A stretch of DNA of 64,000 nucleotides from positions 99,656,210-99,720,209 of the forward strand of contig CM061063.1 in the NCBI GenBank assembly GCA_030762895.1. The letters are read 5' to 3'. The position numbers and the translations under genes are program-made. Of the stretch, positions 1-11,770 are shown in pieces. Below the pieces are notes generated by a model. The model ran no database searches. It was not told where the DNA came from and worked only from the letters and a program-made list of their open reading frames with translations. The first letter of the stretch is position 1; every line of letters starts with the position of its first letter. The DNA comes from Sophora flavescens. Taxonomy: Eukaryota; Streptophyta; Magnoliopsida; Fabales; Fabaceae.

Positions 1-46
1 ACTCGTTAGCAAAGATAGCATTTAGGAACTGCTATTAATAGGTGAC

Positions 47-170
47 TTTAGATAGCGTTTGTACACGGAAACGCTATCTAAAGTCAGACTTTAGATAGCG
101 TTTCCTTATACAAACGCTATCTAAAGTCTGACTTTAGATAGCGTTTGTACAAGGAAACGCTATCTAAAGC
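47..170. repeat. CACTA subterminal palindromic repeats, left array
   Basis: GATAGCGTTT followed by an 8-base spacer and AAACGCTATC is repeated about three times. Each copy is a 10-bp-arm hairpin. The same motif recurs near the right end of the element, which is the arrangement of CACTA subterminal repeats bound by TNPA-type proteins. Confidence 0.75.
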
Positions 171-1165
171 CCCCTTTTTTTTTTTAATTTTATTTCTTAA
201 CTTTTACATCCATTATTCCTGCATATTTACACAAAAAAACCACAATTGTTGCAGTCAACACAATTGTTCAAAATGTGTTCAAAATCAGAGGGAAACAAAA
301 CTGAATGAATGAAAATCAGAAGAAGAAGGTGAACATGAAATTTAACCACACATGATCTCAGAAAAAAAAATTGCAGCAACATTGAATGAAGAAATTTTGA
401 CAACTAGAATTATAATATCGTAAAATATTAAAAACATAATAAAAAAATTTTGAACTTGAAAACCCCTTATCCGCCTTGCCCATCGCCGTTCTTGAACCGC
501 CATCCGTTGGAGAGTAAGACCGTCGTCACACCGTCGGAAGCCTCGCTTCTCCCTTGCCCAGATCTGGAACTCGTGAGGGGAAGTTGTGATCTGGAACTTG
601 GAAACTCGGATCTAAACCCCATGACCACAGATCTGCCTTGCACGGTCGCCGTTCGTCCCATCTTTGTCAAGGCCATCGTCGCGCCGGCATCTTCGAGCTT
701 CTCACTTGCCCAGATCGCCAATAGCTTGATGAAAGATCAAACAAAGAGTGATGATGGTGGGTTTTTTGGTGATGAGAATAAAAAGGGAAGATTGTTGTGG
801 GTAGGAGGAAATGGGTGAAGGATTTGAGGGTTTGGTGGTGATGAGAAAAGATTTTCGAGGGCAAAAATTGGAACATTTGAGGGTTTGATGGTGATGAGAA
901 GAAGAGAAGACAGAGGGCGATTGTTATGGGTGATGAGAAGACGGAAACCTGACACGGTGTATCCGGAGTAGCTTGAGCTAACCCAACGAAACCCGCTAGT
1001 ATGATTTAAGTTCTTTCTCTTTCGGAGTAGCAAGCGGCGAGCAATGGCGAAGGTGAGGAAGAAAAAAGAGATGGCATGCGAGAGGGGAAGGAAACAAAGA
1101 GAATGAAAATGAGGAAGAAACAGAGAGGGAAGGCCGAGCGCGCGTCTAATTTTACTGGGAAGACC

Positions 1166-1342
1166 TAAGATAGCGTTTCCGTGTGGAACCGCTATCTTTT
1201 CCTAAGTGACACTTTTAATAGCGGTTCCACACGGAAACGCTATCTTAGGTTATACCTAAGATAGCGTTTCCCTTAGGGAAACGCTATTAAAAGTCCCCCA
1301 TCACTTTTAATAGCATTTCCACACGGAAATGCTATTAAAGGT
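1166..1342. repeat. CACTA subterminal palindromic repeats, right array
   Basis: Four or five inverted copies of GATAGCGTTTCC and its variants ATAGCGGTTCC and ATAGCATTTCC alternate in both orientations and end 15 bases before the terminal inverted repeat. Variation is mostly G/A, which suggests decay of methylated cytosines. Confidence 0.75.
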
Positions 1343-1372
1343 GCGTTATTAAAAGTCTATTTTGTTGTAGTG

Positions 1373-1699
1373 AAAAGTCATAAGCTACAATTTCACATCC
1401 ACTTAATTTATAAAGATTATGGTTTAAAATTTTCATTTCCCTTCAAGGTACCAAATGATGAGCACAAGTAGATTTTGAAGCATTAATATATTAGAAGTTA
1501 GATACAATTTTGTTCCATTATCAGTCAACCACATGACTCTCTTATCAAGTATAAGAGGTAAAAGTAGGAAAACCCTACACAATAACAAGCGAAGCATGTA
1601 TAGACTTGCCAGACAATTGGTTATTCCCTTCACCTATAATCTAAAAGCCAAACTTGGCTCCCACCCAAAAATGAACAAAAAAAATTTCTAAAACACATT
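1373..1699. other. Intergenic, no feature seen
   Basis: AT-rich sequence between the CACTA right end and the hAT target duplication. Only short open frames occur here, and no motif was recognised. Confidence 0.5.
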
Positions 1700-1707
1700 A
1701 TGCCTCT

Positions 1708-2790
1708 TAGGGCTGGACAAAATTTTCAAACCGACCCGAACCCGAAAGACCCGAAATAAAATGCAAGCAGACGGGCGGGTCGTTTTGGTTCACGGGTCTG
1801 TGAGTCAGTTTCAAGCGGATTGGTACGGGCAGGTTCGGTTTGGGTGAAAAAATTTCGCCCCCGCCCGTACCCGACCGAGTGTACGCTAAAAAATTGAATC
1901 GTTGCTTTACTTGATACATCCCATCCATTCAGTCTCAGTGCATTGGGAAGATGTGTCAGTGTATTGGGAAGACAACTATAGCAGCCCTCGATTCTAGACA
2001 TTTCTCTCTCCATTTGACCATTTTCTCTTTCTTCATTCATTTGTTCTCTCTTTCTAGTTATCTCTGATAAAAAAAAACATTGCTCTCTCTTTCTCTTTCA
2101 CGGTTACACTTTCTCTCTTCCTCCATTTTTTCCCTTTCTCCATTTCTCTATTTCATCATCAGTGACCCTTCTGATACAGAGACCCCCATTTCTCTCCTTC
2201 TCTCTACATAGACCCAGCAACTCAAGTCCATTTCTCTCTCTCGCGGATTTGCTTTTTGTTCGCCGTCGTCACGAGCTCCATGTGGCCGTCATCCAGAGCA
2301 GTGACCACCGCGCGCGGCCATCGCTAGTCCAGAGCACCATGCGTCGTCGTCACTAGTCCAGAGCACCACGCGTCGTCGTCTGATTCACGGATCTAATAAA
2401 GAGGTTTGCCAAAGAAGAAGATCAGAGGCATGCGTTGTCGTTGCTTCCTTCGTCTTTGGCTCCGATCCATCACGGCGGCACGTCGTCTGCTTCGACGGAG
2501 AAGAAGATCGACCTTTTGTTTCAGATCTGTCTTTTAGATCTCTCTTTTCGTCTTTTGTGTGTTATTGTATTCCTGTTCTTTTTTTTTTGTGTGTGGAAAG
2601 TTGCATGTATCAGGTTTCTGCCCAATCTGAGCTAACCCACCCGACTGACCTGCCAACCTGCCAAACCCTAACCCGTCTAAACCGAGCTCAACTACGGACG
2701 GAATTGGGCCTAATATTATACATTTCGATTTGGACCGGATTGGGGATTCCGGGCCCGAACCCACCCGATCCCGTCCAATGTCCAGCCCTA
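1708..2790. mobile_element. Non-autonomous hAT element with perfect 8-bp TSD
   Basis: The element has 11-bp perfect terminal inverted repeats TAGGGCTGGAC, followed by imperfect GGGTCGGG/CCCGACCC-type subterminal sequence at both ends. It is flanked by the identical 8-bp duplication ATGCCTCT (1700-1707 and 2791-2798). An 8-bp duplication and a TAGGG start are diagnostic of the hAT superfamily. The interior holds a long CT-rich leader-like stretch (about 2040-2250) and a GC-rich exon-like stretch (about 2250-2500), but no transposase domain. It is therefore a deletion derivative or a gene-capturing copy. Confidence 0.85.
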
Positions 2791-2798
2791 ATGCCTCT

Positions 2799-3528
2799 TC
2801 ATATATTGAATATCAGACAACCTCCAACCACAATTCCAGGTTGATTTGGGAAGAGGCAAATGGGGAATGATCCAACTCGTATCCCTACAATTTCATATCA
2901 TAGTGTGCATTTTGCAGTGCAAAGAAAATTAGAACACACATAAAAGTTGTACTTGCATGTGGTGCAAACATAATTTAAGTGCTTGAAGAAAGTTATTGAT
3001 GGGGTTTATGGTTTAGAAAGAATAGGAGAGAGATAGAGCGAGAGAGAGAAGAAAACATTTTTTTTATTTGTAACGGAATTTTTTACGGTGTTATAACTTT
3101 TACGGTGATTAGGCTAACATTAATGTTAACGTTTACAAAGTTAAAGAACTAACTTGTAACAAATAAAAGTTAAAACACCAATTAAAACTCAAAACTAAGT
3201 TAGAGGAGGTAAATACTAATTTTGCCTATATAAATATGATCATGCATACAAGTTTTCCCTGTATAATAGATGGTATATGAGATCTTATTAATTAAATGAG
3301 TTAATGTATTCATAAATGTTTATCATGTATAATTGTAATTTAAGTCCCTCAATTTATTTACATTCTCAAAGTAACCCTACATAGAAACCTTGTTATCATT
3401 TCTTAGTACAAATTCTATTAACATTCTTCCGTATATATACGATAAGAAAATCACGTTCACAACTAAAAGTTGTTGTATAAACTATAATTAACTGTTCCAC
3501 GTTTAATCAAAATAATATTTTGTTGCAG
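2799..3528. other. Intergenic, no gene seen
   Basis: AT-rich sequence with a purine-rich patch (GAGAGAG, about 3025-3050). No coding potential, RNA gene or element terminus was recognised. Confidence 0.4.
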
Positions 3529-3749
3529 CTGAGTTTCGACATCAGCGAGATCCTGGAAAACCAATTGGGACAAAGACAGAGTGGTCAGAGCAATCACAAC
3601 AAAAACAATTGACGGCTACTGTGAATGTTCATCTACTTAAGAGATTGGTTGGGCTCTTGTATGTATTCTTCACATATTCTATACAAAAACTTGTTGAGAG
3701 TCCATCCATATCACTCAAATATATAGTATTCCTTGGATTAATAATATAG
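3529..3749 (+). pseudogene. Exon-like fragment of unknown origin
   Basis: A pyrimidine-rich tract ending TTGCAG at 3528 looks like a splice acceptor. It is followed by about 72 open codons ending in TAG at 3747-3749. The first part is hydrophilic with GKPIGTKTEWSEQSQQ-like composition and the end is hydrophobic. I do not recognise the protein family. It may be the last exon of a captured or decayed gene, or chance. No upstream exons were identified. Confidence 0.2.
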
Positions 3750-3833
3750 TAACTTGTTTCTACCAAAGGTTGTGTATATATTTGCACCAGAAGATGTTGC
3801 TGATACTTTCCCGAGAGAATAATCACAAGTTTT

Positions 3834-4285
3834 TGTTTGGAACCAAAATGGTTATGATTAATAATCTCTGAAGTTTAAATGTTAATAAAAAGATTAAATT
3901 TATATGACAAAGTTAAAGTTATGGACTAACTCGTCTACTCTAGTGTGCAAAACTGATTTTATATTATTAGACGAGGATACTAGTCTAGTGCTCTTGAAAT
4001 ATGTCCAAAAGCAGTGTTGGTCCAAACTAAGTTCGCTAGACGAGCTACTAGCCTAACCTGGTAATTAACTAGTCCGATATAAGTTTGTTAGATGAGTCGT
4101 TGAGTCAATCGAATAAATGAACAAGTCCAACACCTAGCAAGTCCAAAGACTTGTAGTCCACGCGATAAAAAGTAGACAATTCGTTAAGTAGACTATCCAG
4201 TGAAAGCTAAATAAATTAACACTAGGAATGCAAAGATAATAAGAAGAATTAGATGAGTTCTGTTCAGCTCTGGAACACTACTACA
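3834..4285 (+). mobile_element. Diverged sirevirus-type LTR remnant
   Basis: From 3834 this sequence aligns, read on the plus strand, with the minus-strand start of the LTRs at 30664 and 58867. It shares GGAACCAAAATGG, the TGTTAA(T/C)AAAAAG(A/G)TTAAATTT block and repeated TAGACGAG / CTCGTCTA words, and the phrase AAGTCCAAAGAC. It is strongly diverged and shortened, and the LTR 3' end was not found. It is an older insertion of the same family. Confidence 0.55.
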
Positions 4286-4778
4286 ACAACAACCACTAAT
4301 AATGCCTATGACCAAAAACAACATCGTCATAAGTTAGATAACAAGGTACAATGAACTAAAAATGGAAGGGTGTTTAACTTTTTATTTATTTATTTATGAG
4401 GTGCTATGAATAATGGATCTGTTCATCCATATTAATGAACCCAACTAAGGAAAAAGAATAAACAAAGTTCATTTCAGTTTAAAAAGAATAATCAGTATGC
4501 AAGAATCTGACTCGGGGCTATGAAGTCATCCTGCAGGGTGGAAAACAAGATTTCCAAACGTTAGGGATCTTGTTTTTGTTTTTAACTGGTAATGGGTTTT
4601 GTTAATTTTGTTTTATTTTACAATTTTATCCAATGGATTTGTTTTTAATTTCAGAATGTCATCCAATGGATTCAGTAACATAGTAGATGGATGACTATCA
4701 ATCCTTAATATGAAATGATCCAACTTGATCACTAAAGTTTTCTTTTTTTTTTTTGGTAAGGGATGAATAACTCTTTGG
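4286..4778. other. Intergenic, no gene seen
   Basis: AT-rich sequence with a poly-T run before 4755. No element terminus or gene was identified. Confidence 0.35.
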
Positions 4779-5035
4779 ATGGATCGGATGGATGGTGGAC
4801 AAATGGATACTTTTACCACCCCTAAAGGTGAGCATGTCAAAGGACTCTTCTCAAGAGTATATGAGATTATCGATCAAATTAAAAATTGTGGAGATGAAGC
4901 TCGTGAAAAGAAAGTGGAAATCTATGAAGTCTTCCAAAAAAAATGTGAACATCTTGTTGCTATTATTGAGGAAACAAATCTATATAACTTTCTATTGATG
5001 ATCTAAAATTGAGGTATCAGCTTTATAGTTACTTT
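4779..5035 (+). pseudogene. Ty1/copia gag (UBN2-type) fragment
   Basis: The 75-codon open frame contains a segment of the pattern SRVYEIIDQIKNCGDEAREK...EVFQKKCEHLVAIIEETN. This resembles the C-terminal half of the plant copia gag (UBN2) domain, where a helix with a conserved CGE/CGD motif is followed by a second helix ending in EE(S/T). The frame is lost just before 5006, while similar residues (DDLKLRYQ) continue in another frame. The fragment therefore carries a frameshift. Neither LTRs nor protease are nearby. Confidence 0.4.
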
Positions 5036-5225
5036 TGCCTTAAAAAAAAGCTTTATATTTATTTTTGTTTATTTTTTTTATTTGTTCAATGGCATTTAAT
5101 TAATGTCTTCAGACCATAAAAAAAAAATGGGACATGTCTTTTCTATCATCAATAAATGGTTCATCTTGCTTTATGATACATTTTTTAAATGAAAAATAAC
5201 ATTTGAGTGTTGGACATGATGGGTT

Positions 5226-6050
5226 ATGTTGGACAATCTGGATATCAATTTGGTTCCTCTTTTAAGTTTTCTTTTTTCCAAAATAGTCGTTTATTCTGCA
5301 AAGTTATATCAATGTGATCCATCTTTTATTTTTTGTTCTGAAATGATCCCTCATTTTATAAAAGTAATATCAACGTGGTCTTCTCTGTACCACAGTTTAA
5401 ATAAAAAAGACCATATTGAATCTAAAATAAAGATACGGAACAAAAAAAAAAGAGGGACAATATTAAAAACTAAAATAAAAATAAGTGATCAAAAATATAA
5501 TTTAGCCTTCATTTTTGTTTTTCATATTTAATGTTTCTAAATTGTTTGCTCTATACATTTTAGTTAGTAAAAGATTTCTTTTGCTTTATTATTGAGAGAG
5601 CGTTCTTTTTTAATCTTGACAAAATTATATTTTTGGTCCCTTATCTCTATTTTAGGTTTCAATTTGGCTTCTCTTTTACTTTTTGTTACAAAATGGTTCC
5701 TTATTTTTCAAAATTATATCAATGTGGTCCCTATTATTTCCTCTTGAAATGATCCATGAATTTGCAAAAGTTAAATAAATGTGACCCCTTTTTTTTTGAA
5801 TTTGTCCTTTTAATTTTTATTGTTTTGAAGTGATCCATTATTTTGCAAAAGTTATATCAATATGGTACTACAATTTAAATAGAAAGACCACATTGAAACC
5901 TAAAATAAAGATTAGGGACCAAAATGGAACAAAAAATAAAATAGGGACCAAATTGAAACCTAAAATAAAAATAAGTGATCAAAAGTATAATTCAGCCTTT
6001 GTTTTTTGTTTTTGATATTTAATGTTACTCTTATTATGCTTCCTCTATAC
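5226..6050. repeat. Two direct copies of an inverted-repeat element
   Basis: Two related segments (about 5230-5560 and 5625-6050) follow each other in the same orientation. Each begins with TTTGGT(T/C)CC(T/C)-type sequence, contains ATATCAATGTG(G/A)TCC, then reads back through its complement (GACCACATTGAA, GGGACCAAA), and ends in AAATAAGTGATCAAAA followed by a T-rich tail and CTATACATT. Each copy can fold on itself. The family is not identified, and the open frames inside are by-products of the repeat. Confidence 0.5.
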
Positions 6051-7280
6051 ATTATATAATTTGTTACATTTAAGTAGTTGAAGCAGTGGAGATGGAGATC
6101 TACAACATTAAATGCCACATTTTTTCAGGTTTTAGAAGTATTGAAATTATTTAATATCTAGTCATTATTAGTAACGGGGAATTTTAATATGATAACTGTC
6201 ATGTGACTTATGTCTGGTACAATATTTTCTTAATGGGCTTCTTCTAATTGTTACTATATTAATGATAATGAGTTGTAGTGAAAGAAAGGTGAAGGAAGAT
6301 TATTCTGATTCTTTAGGAAAAAAATTCTAGGCAGGGGAGGATGTCGTTGATTGGATAAAAGAAGAAAAGACGATATAAAGAGAATGCGGGTTTAATACTA
6401 ATTTTTCATATTTATCCATAATAATGTTTAGAAATAATGAGAAAATGTTGTCAACTATAATGATATGAAATATTGGTAAGTGATTTTTGTTTTATTGTTT
6501 TTGAATCAACATTTCAATCTCAAAGGAATACATCATTTAGTAGTTCGGTAAAACCTTTACGCGATATTCAGAATGGTGTGTCTTATTGTTCTTTATATTT
6601 TACCAAATTTAATTTATATAGTTGTTTATTTTTATATATAATGATTTAATATATTTTATTTGTATAAAAAATTTATTTTTTAATATGTAAACTATTTATT
6701 AAATATTTTTACAATCTTTATTAATTGTGTAGTTCAATAAATTATTAGTCTTTGTTTTTAAGGGATCATTTATTTAAGTCTGATTATTTATTTTCTACTT
6801 CAATATTTAATTATGTTTTTTGAAGGGTGATGTGAATGTACTAACTTTGTTTTTAAATACTTTGTTTATATTTTTTTAAAAAAATTACTTTATTTTAAAA
6901 AAAATAGATTTAGATTTTTTTAAGTACGGTGGAATCCCAACAACAGGGCCTACCAACCCAAGTGAGTTACGAGGATATAATAAGTAGATGAAAAAAATAT
7001 TAATTTGACAATCATCCAGGTAATATAAATTGTTATTTTGTTTGTATTATTGTATAATTTTTTCACTTGCATTCCAATTTTTTAAATAATCGGTCCGTTA
7101 ATATTAATTTTATAGAAATTGATTTTAAAGTTTATGATGAAGAGAATCATTTATTTGTTGAAGCTGAACATGAAGATATTTATTTAGTGATCTATGTTTA
7201 TTTGTATCTATTGATTTAATTTATTGTTGCTACTTTTTTATTTTTATATGTTGACCGATTTGTAAAACTTTTTTTTTCTA
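6051..7280. other. AT-rich intergenic, probably Helitron interior
   Basis: Very AT-rich sequence without recognisable genes. It lies upstream of the Helitron protein fragment at 7281 and is probably decayed Helitron sequence, but no 5' terminus was located. Confidence 0.3.
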
Positions 7281-7430
7281 GATTTTCTAGACTTTGGAGC
7301 AATGAACCGGTATTGTGAATATTGTGGCACAATGGTTTTGTATGAAGTGCGGTAAGAAAAACATAAAAATGGTTCGATTGTAGAATTTTCAATATGTTGT
7401 ATGAAGGGAAAGGTGATATTATCATTATTA
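7281..7430 (+). pseudogene. Helitron Rep/helicase protein fragment
   Basis: One frame reads FLDFGAMNRYCEYCGTMV, then a stop, then EFSICCMKGKV. This matches the N-terminal region of plant Helitron replicase-helicase proteins: (Y/F)LDxG, a CxxCG(A) zinc pair, then FSxCCxxGK. The frame has a stop at about 7352 and degenerates after 7430. The Rep catalytic HUH motif and the helicase were not found, so this is a dead remnant. It lies about 600 bases before a Helitron 3' terminus of the same orientation. Confidence 0.6.
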
Positions 7431-8008
7431 AATATATTGAACACGAATGTTATACTGTTTTCTTCAAGTACTTATCCAAGCCACTTAAAAAATCACCTTT
7501 AAAACACAATATATTAACATTTATATTTTTTGGGACTATCCTTCCAATTTGCATAAGTTATGTTGAAAGTATCATTTGAAGGGACATTTATTTGCATCAA
7601 AATAATCTCGAACAATTGTTCTATTTTCGAAGCCTGGGCTATCCCATTAAGAATAGTCATTAACCATCGGATGATTAAATTGTTATAGATTGTTTCTATA
7701 TTTGGATCGACTATGAAAAAAATGATTTATTTTGAAGTATATTTGAAGTCTAATTAGTTCAACATATTTTTTATTTAAAGCACGTGTATCTATATTATAA
7801 TGAGTATATGATAAACATATACATATATCTTAACATGAAACCAAGTAGAGTATGTGAAAATTTGTATACTCATAGTATGCGAATTTTTTTATTTGTGATA
7901 GTAATATTAATAATTATCAATGTTTATAATAATGTAATTTTTTTTGTAAATTATTAATATTATCTATATTATAAATTTTGAAACAAAATTATTTAATGAA
8001 AAATTTAT

Positions 8009-8037
8009 CCGTGCATTACACGGGTCCTAAAAACTAG
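8009..8037 (+). mobile_element. Helitron 3' terminus
   Basis: A short hairpin (CCGTG, 5-base loop, CACGG) is followed 10 bases later by CTAG at 8034-8037 and a T. Hairpin plus CTRR|T is the standard Helitron 3' end. The TC 5' end was not securely located. Confidence 0.65.
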
Positions 8038-8289
8038 TTTTCTTACAAAGCTCATCCAATATGAACTCATGGGTTCTTTAGAAGCATATGAGCAAAGAAC
8101 AAAAAGTGAGCAAATACAAAATCCAATCCTTTGAGAATATTTTTCAATCAAAGAGGAATGTCAAAAAAGGCCAATTCTAGGGTGAAGTACCTAACTAGGT
8201 GCCTCACTCATGAAGCACCTCTTTTTACCATTGGATATAATAATATAATATTCAATGATCCAGATTTATTGATCCAAAAAAATAAAAAT

Positions 8290-8811
8290 GACCTTTTTAC
8301 CCTTCACCCTCCCATCCCCATCTGCCCATGCCCAGAGTTACTGTTCCGTTCGCAACCTCCTCACCTGCAACACCTCCCACCGTCGTTCCCATCACCGCCT
8401 CGCCGAGGCTTTCCATAAGTCGAAGGAACCCACCGCCACCGGCCACCACCATGAGGTTCTTCATCTTTTATTGGACCCAAACGCGGCTCACTAAATGGCG
8501 GGGCAGCACCGTAGCGAGCTCGCTAAGCATCCGTTGCCATCATAGATCCACGCAGTCCAGCCTCACTGCTCGTGTGACTCCCAACCTAGATCCATGCAGC
8601 CCAACCCCAAATCTCAACTGCCAACCCTCGCCTAGAACTTCGTTGCCGTTGTCCGATTTTACACAGTCGCCGCACGCCGGAATCGTTAATCATCGAGATC
8701 GAGGGCCACCGTGGAATGCACCATACCATGTCCCTTCTATGCTACCAGTCCAGCCGTCATACCTACAACCATTTAGGGTACGAGGGGAACACAAGTTTGG
8801 CGAATCGCCTC
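8290..8811. other. GC-rich, exon-like cargo of the MULE, left part
   Basis: Strikingly higher GC than the surroundings, proline- and serine-rich in the plus frame (open for 169 codons from 8328), and without a recognised domain. It probably derives from captured gene sequence. It continues at 16445-16790 after the CACTA insertion. Confidence 0.4.
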
Positions 8812-8849
8812 CTTCACTAGTGGAAAATATACATTAGACGGGAAAGGTT

Positions 8850-9110
8850 TACGTCAGTTAACCAAAAGCTAGACGTTAAAAAGGAGGCGGTAACAGTTTT
8901 GTAAATATCAGACTTCATTAATTCAATTTTAACGCCAGTTGTTGTAAGGACTGACGTTAAAAGTTAAGTGACTCACTTTTAACGTCAGTTCAATAAACAA
9001 CTGACGTTAAAAGTGAACCTTTTAACGTCAGTTGTTTATTGAATGGACGTTAAAAGGAGTCACTTAACTTTTAACGTCTGTTCTTTCATCAACAGACGTT
9101 AAAGGTTATT
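8850..9110. repeat. CACTA left subterminal repeats
   Basis: Several inverted copies of TTAACGTCAGTTGTT and its complement AACTGACGTTAAAAG alternate, forming hairpins with loops of about 8 bases. They are the likely binding sites for a TNPA-type protein. Confidence 0.8.
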
Positions 9111-9881
9111 TTAATAAATTTTTTTAGCAAGTATACGTACCCTTCCGCATTGCCTTCCTCAAAGTTTCAGTTTCACTTGCTTTTATGTTTTGTGTTTTTG
9201 TTTTGAAAACTAAAATATATGTGCGGAGTAAAAATGCTATAAGTTGAATCAATAACCCAAACCGGATCTCATTCATGAAGTGTATCAATAATACAATTAC
9301 AAGATACATTCAAAATTTTAAAATCCTATAAAAGTTACATTGAAAGGGTTTAAAATCCTAAACATTTGTTGAGGCTTCGTTCCCTTCACGGGTGAGCAAG
9401 AGAGGAGAGTCGAGCGACTAAGTTTTCCAGAGCGGCTAAGCAAGGGTGCACTCGATCTGTTTCAGCAATGGTCTTGGAACAGTCACTTGCTTCCAAAGCT
9501 GAGGTTTTTGAATTGTAGCTGCCGATTCTCCTGAAGGATGATAAGGTGAGCAACTCACATTATGTGATTTACACAACCTTATCACCCATGTTATGTGATT
9601 TACACAACCTCAGAAGTTGTTTGACCATTAAGACAAAGATCTTTGAGTCTAGGAATAGGAAGAAAGAGTGATGAAGTTAATCTCCATGGCAGAGCCATAA
9701 TGTGAAGCAGAAAAAATAAAAGGAAGGAAGGAAGCTATTTATAGGAGCAGGGGATGAAGTTACTAGGCGTCGTAAGTTGCTAAAAAATTAAGTTGATCAT
9801 TAAGAGCATTAGGTTCCAAGGCGCATTGGGAGTTGGCAGTCATATTTTATAAACGTGCAGAATGAATAGTGATTTTAACAC

Positions 9882-9957
9882 TTTTAACGTCAGTTGTTTA
9901 TACAACTAACGTTAAATGTGTGATTTTTACGGCAGTTAAATAAATAACTGACGTAAC
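9882..9957. repeat. CACTA internal copies of the subterminal motif
   Basis: Two or three degenerate copies of the AACGTCAGTTGTT palindrome lie between 9882 and 9957, away from the main left array. Confidence 0.6.
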
Positions 9958-10771
9958 TTTCGTTGTCATCTCCCTGTTGTCACTCTTAACGCAGATCACT
10001 CCATATAGTGCAGTTTATTTCTAAACCTTTTTTTTAAACAAGTTTATTTTTAATGTTAATTAATTAGCTTGAATTAGTAAACAAATTCTTGTGCAAATTA
10101 AAATAAATAAACACTTAACATAAAACAAGTTATATATGTATAATCAAATCGTATCTCATTGAAGCGATTCATAAGTTACAATTACATGATTAAAAGATAA
10201 AAAATTTCTGCAACATAGCACTAAAATATAAAAAAGTTTTTGCTTCAACATCATTTTCTTCCCAGTCCTGTCCTCGATCAGAAACTCCAATGGATGCATC
10301 TCCTCCCTTACTTGAATTCATTGATACTCCATCTGAATCCACTGTCACTTTGGAGCCAAATCAGAGTGAAGGGATGGGATGAAATAAGGTGAGGGAATCA
10401 CATTACGTGATTCACCCAACCTTACCATCCATGTTACGTGATTTACTCAACCTCAAGTTTTTTGACCATTAAGACAAAGACCTTTAAGTCTAGGTATAGG
10501 AAGAAATAACAAAAGTCTCAGAGCCATTTTGTGAACGAATAGAAAACACACGAAATATAGAGGAAAAGAAGAGGTTGTATTACAGACTGATACAGAAGAA
10601 TGGTACTTTATATAGAGAAGAGAGACTAGCTGATTTTCTAGAAAACTGATCTATAAACTTAATACTCATTAAGAGGATTATAGGTTACAGTGTGCATGGG
10701 TAAGTAGCACAACAGTCATGGGTAAGTAGCAAAGTAGTCAAAGGAATGAATGTTTTTACAGAAACTTATAC

Positions 10772-11068
10772 ACTTTTAACGTCAATTGTTTAATACAACT
10801 GACGTTAAAAGTGTTTTTAAAATAAAAAATATTTATTTTTAACGTCAGTTTTTTATACAACTGACGTTAAAAGTGTATAAGTTTTTGCAAAAACATTCAT
10901 TCCTTTGACTGACGTAAAATGACGTAAAATGTTGTTTTATTTTTGATTATAACGTAAACAATGACTTTTAACGTCAGTTTCTTAAGACAACTGACGTTAA
11001 ATAGATTACCTTTAACGTCAGTTTCTACAAACAACTGACGTAAAATGTTGTTTTATTTTGGGATTTTG
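10772..11068. repeat. CACTA internal cluster of subterminal motifs
   Basis: At least six copies of TTTTAACGTCAGTT and its complement occur as palindromic pairs just upstream of the transposase 5' region, which begins with TC-rich leader sequence at about 11100. Besides transposition they could influence transcription of the transposase, but that is inference. Confidence 0.7.
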
Positions 11069-11770
11069 ATTATAACGTTTACACCGGCGCGCCTTCTGCA
11101 CTTCGCTCTGTACGTCTCTGTTCTTCTCTTTCATGCTCACTCTCACTCTCAACTCTCACTCTGACTCTCAACTCTCACTCTCACTCTCACTCTGCCCTAA
11201 TCGCGAGCTCATCTCCACCGCAACCACCGCGAGGGCTTCTTCCCCACCACCGTGAGGTACACTCTTAACCCTAAGTCTGTCTTTCCCGCTCATTCTTTGT
11301 AATAACTTGACATCTCTCTTTCCCCTTCCCACACACTAACTCTCCTTGTCCCTCTACTCTCAGTAACCACATCGAACGTTGGCCACCACGCGAGCACCTA
11401 TTTCTGGTGAGTCTTTAGGGCACATTTTTTTATGTTTGGTTTTGAGTGTATGTTGAAACTGTAGTCTCTGTAGTTGAAACTTGAAATTGTGAGTTTGAGT
11501 TGTTTGGAATGTCTCTATTTCTGGTCATGGGTTTTGTGTTTTCTCTTGTTTTTCTTCTGCTATCATGACCTATTTCAAAATGGGAAGAAAGTTAGAGTTG
11601 GTTGTAGCATATGACATCAACAATATATTGCTCATTGGAATTCTATTTTGTTAATTTATCTTCATCTGCTTATTTCTTTTGTCTTAAGAAACTTGAAAAT
11701 GGTGTAAATTTGAAATAATTTTTAAACGCCTTGGATATATGTTTTGTATATCTACAGAACCTATCTAGTT

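Larger units (their letters stand above)
1..1372. mobile_element. Non-autonomous CACTA (En/Spm) element, right end and body
   Basis: The sequence ending at 1372 is the inverted form of CACTACAACAAAATAG, a canonical CACTA terminal inverted repeat (1357-1372). Both flanks of the body carry arrays of an inverted GATAGCGTTT motif, as expected for subterminal transposase-binding repeats. The motif is already present at 47-170, so the left terminus probably lies just before the window. The interior (about 450-1140) is GC-rich and exon-like but has no convincing gene or transposase, so the element must be mobilised in trans. The target duplication cannot be checked because the left end is outside the window. 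Confidence 0.8.

Noticed and set aside
450..818. 122-codon plus-strand frame
   Set aside because: Lies in the GC-rich interior of a non-autonomous CACTA element. There is no known domain, and other frames are equally open.
4278..4300. CACTACTACAACAAC as a CACTA left terminus
   Set aside because: No matching inverted end, subterminal repeats or 3-bp duplication were found.
7789..7805. TCTATATTATAATGAG as the Helitron 5' end
   Set aside because: It resembles a Helitron start, but it lies downstream of the Helitron protein fragment and a near copy occurs at 7966. It cannot be assigned securely.
8328..8837. 169-codon plus-strand frame as a gene
   Set aside because: It lies in the GC-rich MULE cargo, ends inside the CACTA left end and has no recognisable domain, so it is reported as cargo only.
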